From the NCBI GenBank assembly GCA_022829145.1, contig CM040746.1:29021832-29085831 (forward strand): DNA of 64,000 nucleotides, given 5' to 3'. This document shows positions 32,401-43,147 of this stretch, piece by piece. The translations under genes and the position numbers were made by a program. Each line of letters begins with the position of its first letter. The first letter of the stretch is position 1. Source of the stretch: Albula goreensis. Lineage: Eukaryota > Chordata > Actinopteri > Albuliformes > Albulidae. The notes under the pieces are model-generated. The model was not told where the DNA came from and made no database searches. It saw nothing but the letters and a program-made list of their open reading frames with translations.

Positions 32401-32777
32401 CCCAGTGCCCCCCACCTAGGCAGTTGTGCTGGGCCTGCCTCTCGCCTTGGCTCTTCCCAAATGAGGCAGGCGCTGGGCACTGCAGCAATGGGTCCTGCGG
32501 GTTGGTGGCCATGCTGCTCAACTGTGACATAGTGACTGACCCCAAGAGTAAAGTGTATGGCTGTCCCCTCTTCCGTGCTTGTCCTAAGTGCCATGGTCTG
32601 ATTATGCACACAAAGGGTTGCAAGTATGTGCGTTGCTCTTGTACACACTCTTTTTGCTTCATCTGCCTGGAAAGGACCACCAAATGTTCTAGGACTGAAA
32701 ATCTCTACTTTTCTTTGTCATGTGAAAAAGAAAGAGCAGGCAGGCAGAGGTTTGAAACTGCTCTAACTGAGCTATAG
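29426..32777 (+). CDS. RBR (RING-IBR-RING) E3 ligase-like protein, copy A
   Basis: Probable ubiquitin ligase of a fish-expanded RBR group. Clear exons are 30894-30976, 31717-31866 and 32328-32777, all with consensus sites and matching phase. An upstream exon ending at 29588 fits phase 1, but its start (29426 used here) is uncertain. The model is about 281 aa. It has a reduced first RING (APCGHQ...SCPVCRKAW), an IBR-like zinc region (CPSC, CPQC, CWACL, HCSNGSC) and a catalytic second RING (CPKC-GLIMHTKGCKYVRC-FCFIC), where the Cys of KGC is the expected active site. Two oddities set it apart from copy B: NTS replaces NTC in the first RING, and the last RING has C-S-C where copy B has C-A-E-C. 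Confidence 0.7.
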
Positions 32778-33755
32778 CACTATAGCACTGTTTCAATGTG
32801 TGTTTGTCTTTTTGGTCCAACAAATGTTTCATTTGACTAAACTCAGGAATTCATCCTTATTAAATTAAACTTTTCATTACAAATATGTATTTCTTCCCTG
32901 TATACATCCATCTTTCCATATTCTTTATTGATGCCTCATACTATGGTACTAGTTGTGTTTTATCTGGCATGGGAAAAGCACTGTCTGTGGATAATAGTTA
33001 CAGGAAATGGGGACGAAAGAGAACAGGAGTGGCCAGCCTTGAGCAGCTTTACAAATGCATGCCTTTTTAAATCTCTTCTAAAAACATGATTTTTATAGTG
33101 GTGCTGGTACCTCACCACAATCCTGGTGCCTTTACTTTGTCTTTTCAGCTTTTTAAACAAAGAAAATTCTTGTAATTATTTAAAAAACTATGTGCATTAA
33201 AATGGCTTTTACAAAATGATCACATTATTGTAAAATGAATATAATCAGGTTAGACATTTCATGCATCAGAGCTGAAGCACCATAATGATAAAGAGTTGTG
33301 TTTCACTAGCTCAAAGCTAGCTGATATTTTTTGTGAATGTAACACCTCTTTATCTATTCTTAATGTTTACAAACATATTTATGTCGGTATAAAATTCAAA
33401 ATTGCTGATATTCTGAGGTGTTCTCCAGCATTTGGTTGGCTTCACTTGTGCCAGGGCAGACTTTCTTCATATCTGCAGTTCATCTGCCCAATGGCTCTGT
33501 AGAGCATGTACAATTCTGTTCGTCACACCCATGAATTTACTGTCAGGGTCCAACCCAAGTATTGAACCAGATTTGTAACCTTATTCTAACATGTTTTGGG
33601 CAGACCCAAAACTGAATGGATGTCAAATGAGATCAAATCATAAAGACTTACTAACCATAACTGTAGACATGCTGACATCATGCTGGACAGCATTACGTGT
33701 TCCTGGAAGACCTTTGTGCAGAAATAAAAACAAGCTAAAGAGCAAGATAACATAC

Positions 33756-33920
33756 CTGAGATGACGGTGATACTGTAATTACCTCCAAGTCACCAGTCTT
33801 TCTTGTGACGATTCAGACTACCCTAAAGCACTGAACGATGACAGCAAGGACATTCCCCTTCCACAGGTAATAGATGAGTAGCTAGTCACTATGCAGGAGG
33901 GATGAAAACAGGTCAACAGA
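33756..33920 (-). pseudogene. SLX1 last-exon relic
   Basis: Corresponds to SLX1 exon 4 (24815-25033) but has several deletions that break the frame and remove parts of the zinc-finger. The nuclease exons are absent from this copy, so it cannot encode SLX1. Confidence 0.85.
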
Positions 33921-34590
33921 CTGAAGAAAGACAAAGGGCCATTTTTAAATGATTACAAAGACAGTAGCATTAAACTGTCCATCACAGAGTGTAACATCCA
34001 GCATATGACTGAAAAAGTCATGTGCTGGATGTTAACTAATTCCAGAGATGAAAACCAAAACGAATCTCGTCTTTAGGAATTTTGTAAAGATTATTTTCCC
34101 CTTTCTGTGCTTTAATCACATCCTATTGCCAATTCCAACATGTCATTCAAAAAGTTAAAATTCCATAGTCACTCTTGTTATAGAAAAGTGTTAATATTAA
34201 AGTGAGTCTTATGTGTGAGAGGTTGCTGCATTTTTCGTGAAAATCCAATTTGACAAGAAAGTCCCGAACTTATACATACAGACATTATCGCGCAATGTTG
34301 AAGTCTTATGGCTAGTTACCTTAGGAATTAGTTAACTCGTGTTTTGTAGCTGGGCTTAAACGGTGTTAAAGATTGAAGTTACGATTAAATTTATCTTAAG
34401 ACAAGCCACATAGAATAAATGGTAATACATCTGTAACAATATTGGTGTCTGCTAAATACAAAAACATATTATGTGGAGACTGTGAGGAAACAGGAGGCCA
34501 AATGGGAGCTGGTGGACATTTTTGGAAAGGCTGTCTCAAAGGCTGTTTCTCACTGTCCCATTTCTCCCAGTGTTTTAGCCCTTGTCTGAG

Positions 34591-34690
34591 GATGGTGAAC
34601 ACTTGCTTGGCAGAGGAGCTGAAGGAGATTCACACCTTTGAGCAGAAGACGCTTACACCAGAGCAGTGGGAGAAACAGAGAGCATCCTAA
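34591..34690 (+). pseudogene. BOLA2 exon 3 relic, reading frame intact
   Basis: Same length (100 bp) as exon 3 of the full gene and encodes MVNTCLAEELKEIHTFEQ...QRAS-stop with few changes. The matching exons 1 and 2 are missing, and the upstream acceptor has changed from TCTCAG to TCTGAG. The open frame extends upstream to 34442, giving a possible 82-residue peptide that starts in former intron. Probably a relic; expression is unknown. Confidence 0.8.
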
Positions 34691-35173
34691 ACTATCATAC
34701 ATAAATGTACATTTACATTCATCCAGTCACGAATGTATCATGGAGTAAACAGAAGGCCAATAGTATGGAATGCAAATTCCACTCTATAACTCTTCAAGTA
34801 TGAATCCTAAGGCGTATGCGGTTATGGGATCTGTGTGACAACTCAGATGTGCTGATATCACGAAGGTAGTTGTTTTCGGCTGTGATTGAAAAGAGCGAAA
34901 AAACGAAAAAATGCAAGAAAAAATGGAACGACATGTCATTGTTGGTATTGTATTAAAATGAAATGAGCAAACAATATGAAGATGAAGTCCAGCTTCAATA
35001 AACAATAATGATAAAAACTTTTATTGCTTTTGGGACATTCTTGTTGATCTCGTTGATAACCAACGATAACTTTAATTTCGCTTTCACATCAGACGTATCC
35101 GAGTGTAAATGTTTCGTGAACCACTGGACCGTGGTATGCAGAAGGCTTTTACGTACGACACCACAGTAAGCGA

Positions 35174-37856
35174 ATGTACAAAAGGCTGCTTGTTGCAATA
35201 AAAAGAGGCCGGGAAAATGAAAAACATGGAATCACAGCTAGAGGAAGACCCCGGCAGGGCGCATATGAGACATCCTTGGTGACGCACATGGGTAAGTATA
35301 AGGTAGGATACAAAGCTATATGATAAATAATACGTGCACAACAACTAATGTTGTGGGTTTTCTTCCTTAAAGATAATCACAGCAGCGCCGGTTCAGAAAT
35401 ATATTCTGAAATGAGATATAAGGCGATAGGAAGCAAAGAGCGACGCATATCATTACCGCACCAATGTCTGATTGTGAGAACAACCGGCAGTCTTTTTTAG
35501 GATTGGCAGTTTAACAGAATACCATGGACACCCAATAAAGTAAAACGTAAATAAGTGAATAGATAAATACAAGACAACTGTGTATAACTAAACGTGTAAT
35601 TTGTGATTGTATTAAACTAGTTAATTGTGAAAATGAGATATTTGCACACCTGATGTATTTTACGAAAGGTACAAACAAAACAGAAGAAACACATGAAAAA
35701 AACACAAAGTAAATTACGTTGTTGTTTGCCTGATAAACTAGTTGCCTAAAACAAGAGAGTAAAAACAGACTTGGTATGTTTGTCGTTGAAATGGTTTCGT
35801 GTTCCATTTTGATATGGGAGTACGTCTTGCCCTACACTTAATTCGTATCCTCGTTATTTGTAATTATAAAAATTACCACTTGAGGGCGATGGAACATTCT
35901 CCTCTATGAGCCAAACTGAAAAATGTGGGTGAGACTACTAAGGGTGCGTGGGTGGGGGTTACGTCTCCCATCAAGCCTTTTCCGATGGTCCTTCCCTTAC
36001 CGTATGTACATCAGGAAAAACCAGGAAATGTAAAGAAAGCCAAACAGGAAACCAATATCAAGTCTCAAGCTGTATGTCAAAAATGCTCTCCTAAAACCAT
36101 GTATTAGACCTTTCCCTCTTCGTAATCGTTCAGCTCTCTCTCTTATATGTCAACCTATCATCACTCTTGCTGTTTGTCTGTCCCTTAGCTCTCTGTTACC
36201 AGATTCACAACATTTCTTTGGGAGAGAATGTAATGACCCATCTCTCCTCTATAACCTCTCCCATCTCTCCATCCTTCCAGGCAAAAGCATACAGTCAGCC
36301 CCCTGTGGACACCAGAGCAACCCGTCTAATGTTAACAGCATGGTGAACACCTGTCTGGACAGGGTGAGATAGCACTCATCAGCCTGTGAAGTAAATAAAA
36401 GTATAGGCAACCCTGTATGATGATACCTCTCTTGGAAATAGGTAGAGCAGGGCACTCAGTACTTTTGGTTTCAGAAACTAGATGTACTATCATGTATTTG
36501 TTTCACCCAAGCACTAAACCCACTAAACACTAAAAATGTTAAAACCATGTCAAAGATCAATATTACTATCAATCCCCATTCACTTTCAGTAGTACAGGTA
36601 TTTTAGTCTCTCACCATAACCATAACCATATTTATAATTTTGTAATCCAACCCACTCACTGCAATATTCTCTGATTCATGAGACAGCAAATTAGCACTTG
36701 CATCCCCTGAAATACATTTAACCAGTTATTGCTTCTTTTTCACAAAAAAACCGGGACACACAAAGAGGAAATTATGTGCCATATTGTGTTCATTGACTTG
36801 TATTCTGAATATTTTACCCCTTGTCTCCTTGCTCCAAAATAGAATTCCCTGGAATTTAGCTGCCCAGTCTGCAGGAAGGCTTGGGAATGGAGACAGGTGA
36901 AGGGACTGATGGAGATTTCCCAGGCGCAGATGGCTGTCCTGGAGGGAAGAGTCCACCAAATTGTAGAAAGCCATCCTGATGTCTATAAGAAGGTGAGTTA
37001 GGCTAACTAGGCTCAACTGGGAATAATGGACCCAGCAAAAAAAAGAGATTTAACTGTAGATGTAGATGTGGAAATATTCAGTAAGTGGTTTTAATTATTT
37101 TTGCTATGATGGTCATTAAAAAAAAACATTTGTACATAGCTCACACTTGTGAAGGGTATGTACTTTAAACTGTGGAACTGTCCAGCTCTTCGATCACCAT
37201 TTGGGACAAGTGTTTGTAAGTTAGCACTGGTGTTTCTTGCCTTGACTTGGGAAATCCTAAACATTAGCAATGCTGGCAGTACTCCAGCACCAGAGGAAGG
37301 GCCACCTGGAAATCACATGTATATTGTGCCACATACTATCATTTTGCAATATTGTTAAGAACTGAAAACCCCATGCCCTGTGTCTGTACCCTCACCTGCA
37401 CAGTGTCCCTCCTGCTGCTGTGTCCTGAAGCGGCCCCAGGACAGCGCTGGCCAGCCCTGTCTTTCTGTCCAGTGCCCCCAGTGCCCCCCACCTAGGCAGT
37501 TGTGCTGGGCCTGCCTCTCGCCTTGGCTCTTCCCAAATGAGGCAGGCGCTGGGCACTGCAGCAATGGGTCCTGCGAGTTGGTGGCCATGCTGCTCAACTG
37601 TGACATAGTGACTGACCCCAAGAGTAAAGTGTATGGCTATCCCCTCTTCCGTGCTTGTCCTAAGTGCCATTGTCTGATTATGCACACAGGGCATTGCAAG
37701 TATGTGCGTTGTGCCGAATGTGAACACAGGTTTTGCTTCATTTGTTTGGAACAGGCTAGTCAATGTTCTCAAGCTAAGGAACTTTACTTTTCTCTGTTCT
37801 GTAAAAAGGAAATAGCAGACAGACAAAGGTTTGAAGCTGCAGTAACTAAACAATAG
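35174..37856 (+). CDS. RBR (RING-IBR-RING) E3 ligase-like protein, copy B
   Basis: Tandem paralog of the gene at 29.4-32.8 kb. Exons 35174-35291, 36281-36363, 36843-36992 and 37404-37856 keep frame and give about 267 aa. The start (MYKRLLVAIKRGRENEKHG) is the first in-frame ATG of exon 1 after a stop and is tentative. It retains zinc ligands that copy A lacks: NTC in the first RING and the regular C-A-E-C pair in the second RING (CKYVRCAECEHRFCFIC). The predicted catalytic cysteine lies in TGHCKY. On ligand count this copy looks the more intact ligase. Exons 3 and 4 are nearly identical to copy A up to about codon 97 of exon 4, then diverge sharply. Confidence 0.75.
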
Positions 37857-38100
37857 TACATTTGTGGTGCAAGGTTTCTTTGTCTTGATGACTTCTAAGT
37901 GCAATATTTTTATTTGACTAAACTCAGGTATTTAAGTAATCCTATCCCTGTGTACATCTATATTTCCAAATTCTTTATTAAGGGCTTGTACTCAATTATA
38001 AATTGTGTTTTATCTGGCAAGGGAATAGCAACTGTCTAAGGATTATAGTTATAGGAAATGGCAATGGCAAATAGGGAAGAGAATAGGGGTAACTAACCTT

Positions 38101-40359
38101 GTCACAGAAGGCTGGTTTGTATAGTGAATGAGTAGATTTGTTATTCATGTACTAATTTATCAGTTAAAACAGCTGATTAGGCATGTGTCTTACTTGTTTT
38201 CATGCTGCTGAAATGGTTGCTGATTTTGAACAAAACTAAAACTAGTATACACATGTATGGACCACTCTCTATGTACATCGCTGAGCAGTGTGGATCACTT
38301 CTTGATTCTTTGAACATTCACTTTTGATAACACATGGAGGTTAACCTCACAAAGAGCCATTGACACTGTAAATATATCAACAAATATTCAAGTATAAAAA
38401 GGTAATAATAAATGGGCTTGGTACTTCTCCATGGGTTTGGTAATTTCCTCCTCTTCATTTGTTTGGCTTTATCTGTCTGCAGTTGTTTTCTGGAAATATT
38501 GGGTCTCAAAAAATTATCTGCATAAAGGTTGGATGCATTGACTACAATACATGAAATGAGAGTGACAGTAATGCAGGAGTCATTCTTAGGCTGGTGGTAG
38601 GATAAATTGGGGAACATGACACTAATGGAAACTGCGAGTGTGTACTGAGTGGTACTAATGAAGATTGCTTTTGGCCAGCTTTGATTCATCTCAGCAGGGG
38701 CCTGTGATGGAAAGTTAATACACAGACAGAGAAAGAGGCAGGCTTCACAGGAAAGACGTGGGAGAAGTACACGCCTTTCTCAAATCCCAGGATTACTTAC
38801 AGCACTTACACACTGGGATCATTGCACCATGCCGAAAAAGAGCAAGAGAGACAGAGATAAAGAGCGAGAGAGACAGATGTCTGTTTCACTGTATGCACTT
38901 AAAAAAGGCAGCTTCGATCGTGAATATGGGAAACCACTGATGTGTTAATCCCCTCCACAGAGTGCTACTTGATCCAATTTGAATATATCAGTCAATGCAA
39001 CAACAATGTGCAAGGATGTCTTTTTTAATGTTTGTATTTTTCAAACCATCAGTTTCTTGATATGAAATACCTATTAAATGAATATGTTCCTTGTACTGAA
39101 AATATACGTGATACTGAGAACATAATTTTATCATCATGATTATATGTTTTTGGATCTGCTCAAAAGCAAATGTGTTGTTTATTGGGAGGCTGTTGAATGG
39201 CACCTCCTCTTTATTCACTGTTACTTCACAACTGTGATGTGTTGCTTTTTTAAGATGAAGGTGTGACAGACTGAATGCCCTAAGAAGGAGTTTTTGTTGT
39301 TCCATAACTTCTCTCTTTATGTTTTAGGCCACTTGTAGTTTGAATATACTCTTTTAATTAGTGCCACAACATAAATATCTCAAAGCAATAAAGATAACAT
39401 TTTTAATGGTGATAAGTCTCTAAGTAGGAATAAATACATGTATTATAACTGATAAGTGTATAAGCATTGGAAGGTTGATAAGCTGGCTGAGGTCCACTGG
39501 CCTGTGTTGAACTTGAATAATGTAACTTGAATCATGCAAACACTATCTTTATTATACTGTATGGGAGTAGCTTGAGGAAATTTCATTATCATGTCTTGGT
39601 TTATGGACTTTGGGAGGAGAGTGTTAGAAAAATGTCACTCACACAGCTTGTTTGTTTCCATTTTTAATGGTAGTATGTAGAGACAGGTGTTTTCCTTTTG
39701 ATGAACCAAGTACTAGAGAAGGAGAAAATGTATATTAGCTGCTAAATTCCTTTGTATTAATGTACATTTTTATGACTGGTATTCCTCCAGTTACAGGGGC
39801 ATCCAATACCTAAAGTCTGCAGTGGACACCTTTGAGGAGTCTTTGATAGTGGGGAGATTGTTAATGCATGTTGATCCAGTTTAGTGCTGTAGAGCTGATA
39901 AAGGGGAGTAGCCTTTGTCATTCTTAATATTACATGTTTTGTGTTTTTTTTTTTTTTAAATTTATTTAATGTTGATTTATCTTCAATGTGCCTGTCTTTA
40001 CTGTGTATAGTTTGATCTGGAGCTGGGATAAATCACTGCCTGAAAATAAACCTTTAGTTTCTTCTTCATTGACTGGCTCTTACCTGTTAGTGTAATGATA
40101 ATTAGATTGTTGTATAGTGATGTAGTGATTCTGATTTCAATTCACTCTTTCAAAAGAATGGACTTAAGCTCTGAACTGCTACCCTACACCCCTAGACACA
40201 TTTTGGCCATGGCTGCAGTGTGTAAGCTGTGGAAGAAATTGGTTTGTGAGCAAGCGCCCACTTGTCAATTAGGTTCCATTAACAGCACCTCCAGCTGGGG
40301 CTCAGCCAAGCCATACCTCAGCCACCCACAGACTCACTTAGTGGTGACTCAGATATGCA

Positions 40360-40393
<34 letters not shown>

Positions 40394-40918
40394 CTTGTTT
40401 GCTTTAATTTAATTTAACTCTTACTTGTTTCATCATTTACAACCTTAATTAGCAATCAAATTAAAAAAATGTTTAGGGGCAAAAAAGCTGAGTACCATTA
40501 CTTGTGAAACATCTAGTTGATCTATCACAAGTTGTTCCTAATTCACTCCGATTTTTCCATTTGTATATGCAACCAGTGCATTTACAGTAAAATGTATTGA
40601 TTATAAAAATGGACATTATGAAATGATGATATATATTTTACATAAAAAATAGGCAAAAATTAAATCAACCCTTTTTATTATCAAACTTTTGTATGAGATA
40701 CACTTGACATGAATGTCTATGTTATTGTGGCCTTATGACACTGTGAGGATGCTGCATGACAACTGGTGTTCGGGGATCTTGATTAGCCTGGACCGTGGAG
40801 CCTTTTTTAAATGAACAATAATCATTTGATTATTGAAGGACAACAAGCTTTGCTTGTGGATGCTCAGTTCTTATGTTGTTAAGAGTAATATCCTTCTTTA
40901 ACATATCCTATTCCCACT
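38101..40918. other. Intergenic between RBR copy B and the ETS gene
   Basis: Contains one copy of a 151-bp dispersed repeat (listed separately) and a short (AC)n at about 40362-40391. A minus-strand frame at 38318-38689 follows a splice-acceptor-like site but could not be tied to any protein. The right end is probably 3' untranslated region of the ETS gene. Confidence 0.35.
39390..39540 (+). repeat. 151-bp dispersed repeat, copy 1
   Basis: About 90% identical by eye to 44029-44179 in the same orientation, with sharp ends. Family not recognised; could be a short non-autonomous transposon or a small duplication. Confidence 0.85.
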
Positions 40919-43059
40919 TTATTCCTCTCCATCTTTGGGCAACATGTCCAGCAAAGTTTGCAGCTCCCTTGGGTCACATCCTAGCAGGCCTTCCAGGTTG
41001 CAGACAAACCGGTATACGTAGCGTTTCCCAGCAGTCTTGTGGATTATATTTTTGTCATAGTAGTAACGCAGACCGCGACTCAGCTTCTCATAGTTCATGT
41101 TTGGCTTGTTCTTCCGACGACCCCAGAGTCTTGCTACCTGAGGGGGAGGGAGGTGGGACGGGGAAACACAAACAGCTCAGGTAACAGTAAGTGAGAATTG
41201 AACAGGCAGAAAGGGAAATGAAAACAGTAACTGTGAATGAGACCACAAACATAAAGAAGGGAATAGAGGAAAAATATGGAGAGGGTAGGTGTGGAGGAAA
41301 TGTAAACAGTGAGCAATTCATTTGAGAGTGAAGCTGCTTATCTTCTGCATTTTGTACACTTACAGATCAAGAACGCTTCAAATTTTAAGCTGCTTCTCTC
41401 ATCTCCTCCACTATTAGGACACCAAGACTGTGAGGACACAAAGATCTCCAGTTCATGGAGAAGACAAGGCATTTTTGCCTATTGGGATGCCCCTCAAGGC
41501 TCAAACACCACCTCTTTTCCCAGCATGTATATTTCTTACTATCACCTCATACCTCATTGGGGTCTGTCAGTTTGAACTCCCAACCATTCCCAGTCCAGCT
41601 GATGAATGACTGACAGCTGCGATCAGAGAGAAGCTCCAATAGGAACTGCCACAGCTGTATGGGCCCACTCCCTATATACAAACATTCAGACATATAAGCA
41701 TTAAACATTAAAGAAAGAGTGTATAGTCAATAACAAAAGTTATTGTTTTAAAATGGCCTCTGACAGACAACATAATCAATATAAAAATTCTGGCAGAAGC
41801 TGCTCGTTATAGTTATAGATTTTTTTTTTTTTTTTTTTTAACAAATATTGACTACCAGTATAACTTGCAAGAATTGCTGCTGAGACCACTGTTCTTGCAG
41901 AGTCATTGGGTTCCCCTTTCTCTCCCAAAAAGTCTTTGAAACTCCCGACTGGATGTGTTAGGGGAAAGATTTCATTGGACATGGGCCCTTCCTTCTCATG
42001 ATGCTCCATTTCTTGCTGTTGACCAGCCCAGGATAGTGAGGTTGTTATTTCCGTGATATTATAACACAATGGCTCCATCTCCTCCTCACGGTCTAAAGGT
42101 AAAAGATAGAAAAGTAGATATAATTATCACACAGAATTCAGGCAAGGCAGAATGAGAAAGAAATTAATTAGGTAGAAAATGATGCAAAAAAACTCACTGC
42201 TTTTGCTGCAGCTCAGACTGTTATGAATAGTTTAATGAATTTCCATCTCATCACAACCTCAGAGCAAAATAAGCTATTACATCCAATCAAAGGAAAGTTG
42301 TGAGTTGGAAATAATTGTAATACAAAAACAACATGCAGGTCTGTGTGAATGAAACCAAGAAACACTCTTGCCTGCACTTTTGAGCTGACTGAATGGCCTA
42401 GTGGCTTCTTCTTTCCTTGCCAGCCCTTCCTGCTTTACGTGGTGTCCTGAGGTTACAGGACCAAGGGCAATCAAGGGTTCGGGCCGGTCACTGGCCGGTA
42501 GCTGAGCATAACTGGACTTCTCTGGGCTCTGAGCATGCTCAGATAGATAATCTGTGGAAGATACAGAGGCCTGTGTCACAGAAATCCTCCAAGTATGACA
42601 GAGAGGGCTACTATGCCAAGTACACAGGAGCTGGCTATGCTAGTTTTGACATTCCTTCATTTTCTACATTGGCTACCTTTTTGTAGTTTAGTATCATGTT
42701 AATAATATGTTTACATTGAAACTGGATTTGGTAGTAATGTGTACATGGAGCCATTCTTTTTAAAGATTTCTTTTTTTACAAAAGAAAGAGAGTGTACTGT
42801 GGGGCAGGAGCAGGGTACAGGGACTACGGTCTATCTTTGTCCTCATTTTGCTACTTTTCTGAACAATTTTGAGTCTGATTATCTAATCCATTATCAGGGA
42901 AAATGATGATGATATTGGATAGATATATGTAGATATTATTATTTTTCTGGAGACAGGCTGCAAGAAGTATGAAGTTCTTACCTGAGCCGAGTTCTGCTAG
43001 ACTGTAAGGGGATGGTGTGCAGGGGAAGAGATTGAAGCTGCAGTCCATTCGATATTCTG

Positions 43060-43147
<88 letters not shown>

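Larger units (their letters stand above)
23930..33065. repeat. Tandem segmental duplication, copy A (SLX1-BOLA2-RBR)
   Basis: Alignable in order with 33066-38100. Matching landmarks are the AAGCATGATTTTTATAGTG start, the SLX1 last-exon region, BOLA2 exon 3, the RBR exons and the RBR 3' flank. This copy is complete. Breakpoints are estimated by eye. Confidence 0.8.
33066..38100. repeat. Tandem segmental duplication, copy B (reduced)
   Basis: Second copy of the 23.93-33.07 kb segment. It keeps the SLX1 3' end region, BOLA2 exon 3 and the whole RBR gene. It lacks the sequence between the SLX1 tail and BOLA2 intron 2: around 34.13-34.25 kb the alignment jumps from SLX1-intron-like to BOLA2-intron-2-like sequence. 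Net length is about 5.0 kb versus 9.1 kb. Confidence 0.8.

Noticed and set aside
34442-34690. A second functional BOLA2 gene
   Set aside because: Only exon 3 is present; the exons for residues 1-54 are missing from the duplicated segment.
38318-38689. Minus-strand 123-codon frame with a hydrophobic stretch
   Set aside because: It follows a good acceptor-like site, but I found no donor, no partner exons and no family resemblance.
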